Positions 1 to 5,898 of a stretch of DNA of 6,930 nt are shown piece by piece. The notes under the pieces were generated by a model. The model had not been told where the DNA came from. It did no database searches and saw nothing but the letters and a program-made list of their open reading frames with translations. Made by a program: the position numbers and the translations under genes. The stretch's first letter is position 1, and each line of letters opens with the position of its first letter. The stretch is from Chloroflexota bacterium (GTDB taxonomy: Bacteria > Chloroflexota > Ktedonobacteria > Ktedonobacterales > Ktedonobacteraceae): positions 1 through 6,930 of the forward strand of contig JAJZEJ010000841.1 of the NCBI GenBank assembly GCA_021828635.1, in the 5' to 3' direction.

Positions 1-2262
1 CGTAGTGTTGACTATCTCCTCAAACATGACTTTGGTTTACCTGATGGGCTAGCTGATGCCACAAAGATTACGTTACCGAAAGCCGATGGTACAACTTTTG
101 AGACGCATAAAGTGCAGATACTTGACCCTGCTACTGGTACTGGAACATTTTTGCATAGCGTGGTTGACCTGATTCATGACAGCTTTAAGGGCAATAAAGG
201 TATGTGGTCGGGCTATGTCTCGCAACATTTGCTGCCACGTGTTTTCGGCTTTGAACTGCTGATGCCTCCCTATGCTGTGGCACATATGAAGCTCGGCTTG
301 CAACTAGCGGAAACTGACTACGACTTTAAGAGCAATGAGCGCCTGGGTGTGTACTTGACTAACACGCTGGAAGAGAGCTATGAGAGTAGTACGCTGCCGT
401 TTGCCGAGTGGTTAGTACAGGAGGCGCAAGCGGCTGATCGGGTGAAGCATGAAGCTCCCGTGATGGTTGTGTTAGGCAATCCCCCGTATTCTGGTCACTC
501 GGCCAACAAAGGCGCATGGATTGCACACTTGTTACATGGTAAGGATGATACGACGGGAACAAAGGTCAGCAACTATTTTGAAGTGGATGGGCATGAGCTT
601 GGCGAGCGTAATCCCAAGTGGCTCAATGACGATTATGTCAAATTCATCCGTTTTGCACAGTGGCGTATCGAGCAGACCGGCTATGGCATTCTGGCCTTCA
701 TCAGCAATCATGGCTACCTGGATAATCCGACTTTTCGCGGGATGCGCCAGGCGTTAATGCACAGCTTTGATGATATCTATGTGCTTGATCTGCATGGCAA
801 TAGCAAAAAGAAAGAACGCTCACCTGATGGCACCAAAGATGAGAATGTCTTTGATATTCAGCAAGGCGTCGCTATCGGCATTTTTGTCAAGCGCAAAGAC
901 AAAAAGAATGCCACAGGTATAGCGAATGTGTATCACGCTGATCTGTGGGGTGAGCGTGAAGTGTTTGAGAAAGCTAGCGATACAAAGAAGTTGGTTGGCG
1001 GGAAGTACCATTGGTTAGCAGCGCATTCAGTTGAAGTGACCGAATGGACAAAAGTAGAGCTGCAAGCTCCATTTTATTTGTTTAGACCACAGGATGATAA
1101 CTTATTGTCGGAGTATGAACAAGCACAAAGCGTAACAGAAGTACTGTTTACAAACTCTATCGGAATGAATTCTCATAGAGATTTCTTTGCTATTTCATTT
1201 GATAAATCGATATTGGAGTCTCGTATCGGGGATTTGATTTCTCTGCATATAACAAATGAAGAAATAATAAAGCAGTATGGTCTAGTGGATACTTCGGATT
1301 TTAAGCTATCTAATGCGCGTAGTTCGTTACAAAAATTAAAAGAATTAGGTCATTTGATACAGCCATGTTTATATAGGCCCTTTGATAGTCGGTTTGTACT
1401 CTATCATCCTGCTATTCTCGATAGACCCCGAACAGAGGTAAATGACCATTTTATAAATCGGGAAAATCTTGGTTTAGTGACTGCTCGTCAAACACGAGAA
1501 GTATTTGGTGTATTAGTGGTTAACAAAGTATGTGGACAGCATAAGATTGTCACAGCATATGATGGTTCTTCTGTTTTTCCTCTCTATCTCTATCCCGATT
1601 CAAACAAAAAAGACACGCTTTTTGATACCAGTGAACCTTCGGATGCTCCTGGTGGGCGGCGTCCTAATCTCTCACCAGCGTTCATTGCGGATATTACCAG
1701 TAAGCTCGGTATGCGCTTTGTCGTGGATGGTAAGGGGGATTTGCAAGAGGCGTTGGGGCCGGAGGATATTTTTGACTACCTGTATGCCGTCTTCCATGCG
1801 CCGACGTATCGCACACGCTATGCCGAGTTTCTCAAGATCGACTTTCCACGTCTGCCACTCACTACGGATGCTGATCTGTTTCGGCAACTGTGCAGCTTGG
1901 GAGCGCGGCTCGTAGTTCTGCACTTGATGGAACAATCTGGCACGGTCTTGCCCTTATATCCTGTTAAGGGCAACGATGTGGTTGAGAAGATAGAGTATTA
2001 TGCGGCACATGATGAGGTAACAGGTCGGGTGTATATCAATAAAACACAGTATTTTGAAGGTGTGCCATTAGAAGTATGGGAATTTCACGTTGGCGGCTAT
2101 CAGGTCTGTCAGAAGTGGCTGAAAGATCGCAAGGGGCGTACTCTTTCGTTTGATGATACAAAACACTATCAGCGCATCGTGGCGGCGCTGGCCGAAACGA
2201 TCACGTTGATGGAACGCATTGATGAGACGATAGAGGAACATGGTGGCTGGCCTTTGCAGTAG
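1..2262 (+). CDS. Type ISP-like restriction-modification enzyme, C-terminal methyltransferase and specificity part (5' partial)
   Basis: The reading frame is open from the first base, so the window starts inside the gene; 753 residues are visible before TAG. A GTG at 112 is only an internal codon, because conserved protein continues upstream of it. The N6-adenine methyltransferase signature is clear: SAM-binding motif I LDPATGTGTF at residues 41-50 and catalytic motif NPPY at 160-163, in the order I then IV seen in gamma-class enzymes. Residues about 354-540 probably recognise DNA. Residues about 575-750 (DIFDYLYAVFHAPTYRTRYA, FLKIDFPRLP, VYINKTQYFEGVP, HVGGYQVCQKWLKDRKGRTL) match what I know of the C-terminal specificity domain of LlaBIII/LlaGI-type single-chain enzymes. 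In that family an Mrr-like nuclease and a helicase precede this part, and would lie upstream here; that is inferred, not seen. The likely role is host DNA methylation combined with cutting of unmethylated foreign DNA. The alternative is a stand-alone methylase of another defence system. Confidence 0.9.
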   Translation, partial: RSVDYLLKHDFGLPDGLADATKITLPKADGTTFETHKVQILDPATGTGTFLHSVVDLIHDSFKGNKGMWSGYVSQHLLPRVFGFELLMPPYAVAHMKLGLQLAETDYDFKSNERLGVYLTNTLEESYESSTLPFAEWLVQEAQAADRVKHEAPVMVVLGNPPYSGHSANKGAWIAHLLHGKDDTTGTKVSNYFEVDGHELGERNPKWLNDDYVKFIRFAQWRIEQTGYGILAFISNHGYLDNPTFRGMRQALMHSFDDIYVLDLHGNSKKKERSPDGTKDENVFDIQQGVAIGIFVKRKDKKNATGIANVYHADLWGEREVFEKASDTKKLVGGKYHWLAAHSVEVTEWTKVELQAPFYLFRPQDDNLLSEYEQAQSVTEVLFTNSIGMNSHRDFFAISFDKSILESRIGDLISLHITNEEIIKQYGLVDTSDFKLSNARSSLQKLKELGHLIQPCLYRPFDSRFVLYHPAILDRPRTEVNDHFINRENLGLVTARQTREVFGVLVVNKVCGQHKIVTAYDGSSVFPLYLYPDSNKKDTLFDTSEPSDAPGGRRPNLSPAFIADITSKLGMRFVVDGKGDLQEALGPEDIFDYLYAVFHAPTYRTRYAEFLKIDFPRLPLTTDADLFRQLCSLGARLVVLHLMEQSGTVLPLYPVKGNDVVEKIEYYAAHDEVTGRVYINKTQYFEGVPLEVWEFHVGGYQVCQKWLKDRKGRTLSFDDTKHYQRIVAALAETITLMERIDETIEEHGGWPLQ

Positions 2263-2448
2263 TGGTGACTAGCATCGGGCGTCAACTCTCTTGCAGCTCT
2301 TTACACAAGTCAACGAATCTCCTTGCCTTCCCCTATCACTAGAACAGCATTAATAGATACTGGTGCGATAAAAAGTTGTGTACATGGGCCTATTATGAGG
2401 GTTTAATGAAGGCTTTTAAGGTTTTTTATGCTCTGATTTATGTGGGGA

Positions 2449-2477
2449 TTGCCATCACACCTCATTTGTGCTAGACT
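2449..2477 (+). promoter_or_regulatory. Predicted sigma70-type promoter with extended -10, for the sensor kinase
   Basis: A -35-like TTGCCA (2449-2454) is followed after 17 bases by TAGACT (2472-2477). The bases just before the -10 are TGC, giving the TGn extended -10 element. Transcription would start near 2484 and give a leader of about 140 nt before the kinase ATG. Spacing and both boxes are seen directly; activity is inferred. Confidence 0.55.
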
Positions 2478-2541
2478 ACGGTGGAAGCATTGAGCAACCG
2501 GCTCTGTCTGGTATGAACAACTAACATTTTCGTGCTTCTTT

Positions 2542-2554
2542 ATTGTTGAACAAT
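2542..2554. repeat. Perfect 13-bp palindrome ATTGTTGAACAAT, possible operator
   Basis: Two 6-base arms, ATTGTT and AACAAT, flank a single G. The site lies about 60-70 bases downstream of the predicted promoter start and about 70 bases before the kinase ATG. That position suits a repressor roadblock site or a small mRNA hairpin. No known regulator is assigned, and short AT-rich palindromes also arise by chance. Confidence 0.3.
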
Positions 2555-2610
2555 GAGAATTGGCTTCTCAGGCTGAATTATATCAACCAGTCGGTGTTTT
2601 TGTGGTGAAG

Positions 2611-2615
2611 AGGAG
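2611..2615 (+). promoter_or_regulatory. Ribosome binding site that decides the kinase start
   Basis: AGGAG (within AAGAGGAG, 2608-2615) lies 10 bases before the ATG at 2626. No comparable purine-rich site precedes the in-frame TTG at 2560, so 2626 is preferred. The protein from 2626 also begins just before the PAS fold, which fits. Confidence 0.65.
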
Positions 2616-2625
2616 ATGCGCCGCT

Positions 2626-3756
2626 ATGCATGAGCAGCCCTCGTCGAACTTTCAATCTCTCTTCATCGGCTTACTCGAAGCTATGCCACTGCCGGTCTTG
2701 GTGGTAGATCGCTCCCTGCTCCTCCGCTATGCCAATAAACCGGCTCAACATCTTTTTGAACAATGCCCCCTTGTACCCGCGACACCCCTGGTGCGCATTC
2801 TGAACGAGGGATCATTGCTACAACTGGCTCAGAAATGTATCGCTACCACTACAGTACAACGTACCCGTTATGAACGTGGCAATGATGAGCTTTCCTGGCA
2901 GGTGACGATCACGCCACTCCTCACTCAAGACACAGCTATCCCTGCACAAGTGATGACACAAAACATACCAGATATACAGAATGCCTATTTTGTGATAACA
3001 ATTGAAGATATGACGGTGATACAGCGTGCTGAACGGGTGCGCAGAGATTTTATCGCTAACGTCTCACACGAGTTGCGCACACCTCTGACCTCGGTACGGC
3101 TACTGGCGGAAACACTGGAGGATGTGATCGAGACGGACTCGGAGAAGGCGCAAGAGTTTGTCGAGAAAATCGAGATTGAGGTACAATACCTGACGGATAT
3201 GGTGACGGAACTCCTGGAGTTATCGAGCCTGGAATCGGGCCATGTTATGCTCACCATCGAGCCGGTTGAGGCTGAACAACTGGTGCGTGAGGTGATGGCA
3301 CGCATGCTCCCTTTGGCTCAACGACACCGCGTTGTCCTACGAACCGAGATAGCGGAAGGGCAGACACTCGTAGCTGCTGATAGCAAGCAGATTATGCACG
3401 TGCTAGTTAACCTGGTGCATAATGCCATCAAGTTTACGCCTTCTGGTGGCATCATTGTCATTGGTACCAGTTCGCTGCTTGGGCAACCACTTCAAAGCTT
3501 CTTTGTACGTGATACTGGTATCGGTATTCGCGCCGAGGAGCTACCACGTATCTTCGAGCGTTTTTATAAGACCAGCCGTTCACGGACTAAGAACGACTAT
3601 ATCGGACCCGGCAGGGGCGGCACCGGTCTGGGATTGGCAATCGCCCGCCACGTTGTAGAGGCACATGGCGGCAGAATCAGCGCGGAGAGTGTGGTTGGAC
3701 AGGGCAGTGTATTTTCCTTTACTCTTCCTGTGGCGATACGCGAGGTAGGGGTGTGA
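2626..3756 (+). CDS. Soluble PAS-domain sensor histidine kinase, PhoR-like
   Basis: This 376-residue kinase should autophosphorylate on a histidine and pass the phosphate to a response regulator. A PAS-like sensor fold covers about residues 12-130 (PVLVVDRSLLLRYANKPAQHLF near its start). The HisKA dimerisation/phosphoacceptor domain covers about 137-205, with the H box DFIANVSHELRTPL and phospho-acceptor H148. The HATPase domain covers about 250-370: N box HNAIKFTPSGG (N266), G1 DTGIGI (D296), F box IFERFYK, and G2 GGTGLGL at 331-337. All catalytic motifs look intact. I see no transmembrane segment or signal peptide, so it should be cytosolic. Residues about 100-119 look like an added loop in the PAS region, and the stretch between F box and G2 (316-330) is longer than usual. 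No OmpR-type partner gene is adjacent, so its partner is unknown. An extended start at TTG 2560 (398 residues) is possible but less likely. Confidence 0.93.
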   Translation: MHEQPSSNFQSLFIGLLEAMPLPVLVVDRSLLLRYANKPAQHLFEQCPLVPATPLVRILNEGSLLQLAQKCIATTTVQRTRYERGNDELSWQVTITPLLTQDTAIPAQVMTQNIPDIQNAYFVITIEDMTVIQRAERVRRDFIANVSHELRTPLTSVRLLAETLEDVIETDSEKAQEFVEKIEIEVQYLTDMVTELLELSSLESGHVMLTIEPVEAEQLVREVMARMLPLAQRHRVVLRTEIAEGQTLVAADSKQIMHVLVNLVHNAIKFTPSGGIIVIGTSSLLGQPLQSFFVRDTGIGIRAEELPRIFERFYKTSRSRTKNDYIGPGRGGTGLGLAIARHVVEAHGGRISAESVVGQGSVFSFTLPVAIREVGV

Positions 3757-3770
3757 TTCATCACGCCCTA
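3746..3770 (+). other. Hairpin overlapping the kinase stop codon
   Basis: The left arm (3746-3757, TAGGGGTGTGAT) pairs with the right arm (3760-3770, ATCACGCCCTA). The pairing gives about 11 base pairs with one bulged G and one G-U pair; the innermost pairs probably open to make a workable loop. The TGA stop (3754-3756) lies inside the left arm. No T-run follows, so it is not a standard intrinsic terminator. It could protect the mRNA end or reduce read-through into the next gene. Confidence 0.4.
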
Positions 3771-3810
3771 CAATGAATTGATCTGTGAGTGGACGACGGG
3801 GACAATGATT

Positions 3811-4665
3811 ATGGCAAATATGTATCAAGAAAATATGTCTATGGATGCTGAATTGCGACGGCTGCTCCAGCAAGCGAGCCATGACCAGCTCGTGCAAATT
3901 GTGCAGCAACTAATAATGCGTTACCCTGCTCTACTAAGTGATATTGCGCAATGGCTGACACGCCAGCACATAGCTGAGCAAGACGGCATGGATGAAGAGG
4001 CTGTTGCCATTGATGAAGAGGTGACGGAGGATTGGGATTTTAGCGGCGATGAGTTGGATAGCTACCCACTTGCCCGTCTGGTGTTGCCACCATTGGCCGC
4101 GCAAACATATCAGGAGCGCCTTGCAGCCTATAGCGTGCGTCTGGAATGCGGAGAAGCGGTGGCGATGGTGCGGCGTGACCTGCTGGATGTGCTATGGGAG
4201 GTAGAATTGCGGGCCGAGCAGCATGATTATCATGGTGCGCTCAGCCTGTATGCCTTACTGCTCAATGCTTATCTCGCGGTACAGCGTCCAGACCTTAATG
4301 CTCTCTTCGAGTATGCGTTGAACGAGACAATGTCCACGTTGGAGACCTTGTTAGCTGAAGCAAGCAGCACGCTTCAGGTGGATGCCAGCAAGCAACTCTC
4401 GCCTCTCATGAACCAGGACGACCGCCAGCACTGGTTAGAACGTATCTTTGCGCTCTGGCTGAAATACCTGGAGGAGCGCCGCCCCGTTGAGCGTATCACA
4501 GAATTGTTACATATGGTCGCATGGCGCGAAGACCTACCAATGCTGCAATCACTGGTATTGAGCAAAATGCCCTCCCAAGATGATGAGCTATGCGGCACGA
4601 TTGTTGATTTCGCACGTCTGTATCGTGTTCGGATGCTTGCGCCCCTCTTGAAGAGCCTGATATAA
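3811..4665 (+). CDS. Hypothetical helical protein of unknown function
   Basis: I do not recognise this 284-residue protein. It looks mostly alpha-helical and cytosolic, with no signal peptide, membrane segment or metal-binding cysteine cluster. Residues about 13-52 form amphipathic helices (ELRRLLQQASHDQLVQIVQQ). An acidic, probably flexible stretch follows at about 56-84 (DEEAVAIDEEVTEDWDF). Residues about 95-284 are a run of leucine-rich helices, which could be a helical-repeat scaffold. The start at 3811 is chosen because GGGGA (3798-3802) lies 8 bases upstream; ATG 3805 is too close to that site, and TTG 3778 lacks one. The gene begins 54 bases after the kinase stop, so it may be co-transcribed with it despite the hairpin between them. 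Its end overlaps the promoter predicted for the chemosensory operon. A role as a partner of the kinase is a guess from position alone. Confidence 0.8.
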   Translation: MANMYQENMSMDAELRRLLQQASHDQLVQIVQQLIMRYPALLSDIAQWLTRQHIAEQDGMDEEAVAIDEEVTEDWDFSGDELDSYPLARLVLPPLAAQTYQERLAAYSVRLECGEAVAMVRRDLLDVLWEVELRAEQHDYHGALSLYALLLNAYLAVQRPDLNALFEYALNETMSTLETLLAEASSTLQVDASKQLSPLMNQDDRQHWLERIFALWLKYLEERRPVERITELLHMVAWREDLPMLQSLVLSKMPSQDDELCGTIVDFARLYRVRMLAPLLKSLI

Positions 4666-4666
4666 T
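4637..4666 (+). promoter_or_regulatory. Predicted sigma70-type promoter for the chemosensory operon
   Basis: TTGCGC (4637-4642), an 18-base spacer and a perfect TATAAT (4661-4666) are seen directly. The -10 overlaps the TAA stop of the upstream gene (4663-4665), so the promoter is mostly embedded in coding sequence. Transcription would start near 4673 and give a leader of about 195 nt before the response regulator ATG. A perfect -10 at a gene end can occur by chance; the following non-coding gap makes a real promoter plausible. Confidence 0.5.
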
Positions 4667-4727
4667 GATGGGGTAAACATTCGACGACAAATTTTAATAT
4701 TTTCTTTATGCCAAACCGTTGCAATCT

Positions 4728-4745
4728 GTAACATCCATATGTTAC
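4728..4745. repeat. Perfect inverted repeat, leader element 1
   Basis: GTAACATCCATATGTTAC has 7-base perfect arms (4728-4734 and 4739-4745) around a 4-base centre. It lies about 55 bases downstream of the predicted transcription start. As RNA it would be a small hairpin; as DNA it could bind a dimeric regulator. Confidence 0.45.
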
Positions 4746-4752
4746 CATCTGA

Positions 4753-4784
4753 GCAGGGAAGCTTGCTATGCATAGCTTCTCTGC
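4753..4784 (+). repeat. 10-bp stem hairpin, leader element 2
   Basis: The arms GCAGGGAAGC (4753-4762) and GCTTCTCTGC (4775-4784) pair over 10 positions with one G-U pair, around a 12-base loop. The centre also contains the perfect palindrome GCTATGCATAGC, so an alternative local fold is possible. AAGAGACATG follows rather than a T-run, so this is not a standard terminator. Confidence 0.5.
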
Positions 4785-4791
4785 AAGAGAC

Positions 4792-4830
4792 ATGCCTGGC
4801 CTGTTATGGATGCTAACACGGTGCAGGCAT
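4792..4830 (+). repeat. Nested inverted repeat, leader element 3
   Basis: The outer arms ATGCCTG (4792-4798) and CAGGCAT (4824-4830) match perfectly. Inside them, TGTTA (4802-4806) and TAACA (4814-4818) also match, giving a two-part stem with an internal loop. It ends 37 bases before the response regulator start, leaving the ribosome binding site outside the stem. Confidence 0.4.
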
Positions 4831-4867
4831 ATTGGTGTTGTATGACAAAAAGAGAGGGCAATGAGGA

Positions 4868-5266
4868 ATGAGTAAACTGGTTATGGTCATCGATGACTCG
4901 CCGACAGTGCGCAAAATTGTTGAAACAAGCTTGCGCCGCGAGGGTTTTACCGTAGAAGGCTATGCCGACGGCATAGAGGCGATCAAGGCGCTGACACAGC
5001 CAAAGGCACGCATTCCTGATCTTGTACTCCTCGATATTGGCTTACCCAAGATGGACGGCTACGAAGTTGCGCGTTATTTGAAAATGAAACGTGAGTTTAG
5101 CAATACCGTCATTATTATGCTCTCACGCCGCGATGGCATGATCGATAAGTTGAAGGGCAAACTGGCCGGTGCGAAGGACTACATCACCAAGCCTTTCAAG
5201 ACACAGGATATAATTGCCATCACCGAGTCCTATCTGGGTGTCCCGGTCTCCTCAAGTCAGTTCTAA
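4868..5266 (+). CDS. PilG-like single-domain response regulator (CheY family)
   Basis: This 132-residue protein is a stand-alone receiver domain with no output domain. The acidic pair is D9/D10, the phospho-acceptor is D56 (LVLLDIGLPKMDG), the conserved hydroxyl position is S86 and the conserved lysine is K108 in ITKPF. All active-site residues are present. The stretch LSRRDGMIDKLKGKLAGAKD resembles the PilG/Tax-type receivers of twitching-motility chemosensory systems more than flagellar CheY. It should be phosphorylated by the CheA-like kinase two genes downstream and then act by binding a partner. The ATG at 4868 has AGAGAGGG (4851-4858) 9 bases upstream. An overlapping ATG at 4861 is out of frame and stops after four codons. 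It is the first gene of the operon and follows a long structured leader. The tail after K108 is of ordinary length. Confidence 0.92.
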   Translation: MSKLVMVIDDSPTVRKIVETSLRREGFTVEGYADGIEAIKALTQPKARIPDLVLLDIGLPKMDGYEVARYLKMKREFSNTVIIMLSRRDGMIDKLKGKLAGAKDYITKPFKTQDIIAITESYLGVPVSSSQF

Positions 5267-5270
5267 TCGC

Positions 5271-5894
5271 ATGGCTATGGATGAACAGACACAGCAGCAG
5301 CTAAGAAATTTGATGGCGCTGGCTCCCATCGCTTGGAGTGGTTCGCAAGTACACTCTTTGGAGCAACTGAGCGATGAGGCTTTCTGGGATTATGCCTTCA
5401 ATGCCGCAAATTCTGTTCCTCACCTTTCTTCTGAAGTGGCTGCCTATGCTACCTATGTTGTTTGCCAGCTTACTAGCGGTTCCTGGCTATTGTCGCTCGA
5501 CGCGCTACACGAAATTATTCCTGCCTCTCAGCCGTACACTCATTTACCTGCGATGCCGTATTGGATGCCTGGCTTGATGGCATGGCGCGGTGATGCTATC
5601 GCGGTCATTGACCTTGATGCCTACTTATGTACCATCCAGGAACGGCCATGCACCCGTTCCCTTGCCTATGAAGGATTGTTGCTGATTGCAAGCGTAGAGA
5701 CACACACGTTCGCTTTCTACGTTGGTGCTATTGGTGAGACAATGACCATTGACGAGACACAGATACAATCCCTCACCGTGCAGACACCCGTTACCGATGA
5801 ACTGCGGCCTATGCTGCTTGGTAGATACGCCGAAACCTGGATATTGAACACGCGAAAACTGATCAATAGTGTTATGCAGCGAATAGATGGTTGA
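5271..5894 (+). CDS. cheW: CheW-domain adaptor protein with N-terminal extension
   Basis: This 207-residue protein should link chemoreceptors to the CheA-like kinase in a signalling array. The CheW fold covers about residues 59-205. Supporting features are the first strands ATYVVCQLTSGSWLLSLDAL, then EIIP, then the typical central block PYWMPGLMAWRGDAIAVIDL at about 96-115. Residues 1-58 form an extension rich in Gln, Leu and Ala that canonical CheW lacks; its job is unknown. The start at 5271 lies 4 bases after the stop of the response regulator. No strong ribosome binding site precedes it, so translation is probably coupled; ATG 5277 is an equally possible start. The frame extends upstream to 5214, but that part overlaps the receiver gene and is not credible. 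PilI-type adaptors of Pil-Chp systems are the nearest functional analogue. Confidence 0.88.
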   Translation: MAMDEQTQQQLRNLMALAPIAWSGSQVHSLEQLSDEAFWDYAFNAANSVPHLSSEVAAYATYVVCQLTSGSWLLSLDALHEIIPASQPYTHLPAMPYWMPGLMAWRGDAIAVIDLDAYLCTIQERPCTRSLAYEGLLLIASVETHTFAFYVGAIGETMTIDETQIQSLTVQTPVTDELRPMLLGRYAETWILNTRKLINSVMQRIDG

Positions 5895-5898
5895 CCTC

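Larger units (their letters stand above)
2263..2625. other. Intergenic region without a convincing gene
   Basis: This 363-base stretch separates the methyltransferase stop from the chosen start of the sensor kinase. I see no hairpin followed by a T-run that would end the upstream transcript. It holds the extended -10 promoter at 2449-2477, a palindrome at 2542-2554 and the kinase ribosome binding site. A 22-codon ORF (2406-2474) overlaps the promoter and is treated as unproven. The kinase frame is open back to a TTG at 2560, but that codon lacks a ribosome binding site. Confidence 0.7.

Noticed and set aside
2281..2314. Direct repeat GTCAAC at 2281-2286 and 2309-2314
   Set aside because: Six bases is too short to separate from chance, and no promoter element aligns with it.
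2383..2425. Runs such as TTTTAAGGTTTTTT near 2414-2427 that resemble a terminator tail for the methyltransferase gene
   Set aside because: No GC-rich inverted repeat precedes the T-run; AAGGCTTTT/AAGGTTTTTT is a short direct repeat, not a stem.
2560..2625. N-terminal extension of the sensor kinase from TTG 2560
   Set aside because: It has no ribosome binding site, whereas ATG 2626 has AGGAG at good spacing and begins just before the PAS fold.
3778..3806. Weak promoter-like TTGATC-N17-GACAAT before the unknown gene
   Set aside because: Each box matches consensus at only four of six positions, and transcription would begin at or inside the start codon.
4739..4816. 25-codon ORF in the operon leader ending in a Cys-rich tail (CLACYGC)
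   Set aside because: No ribosome binding site precedes the ATG, and it overlaps two inverted repeats that explain the sequence better.
4861..4875. ATG at 4861 as the response regulator start
   Set aside because: It is out of frame with the receiver domain, stops after four codons, and is only 2 bases from the ribosome binding site.
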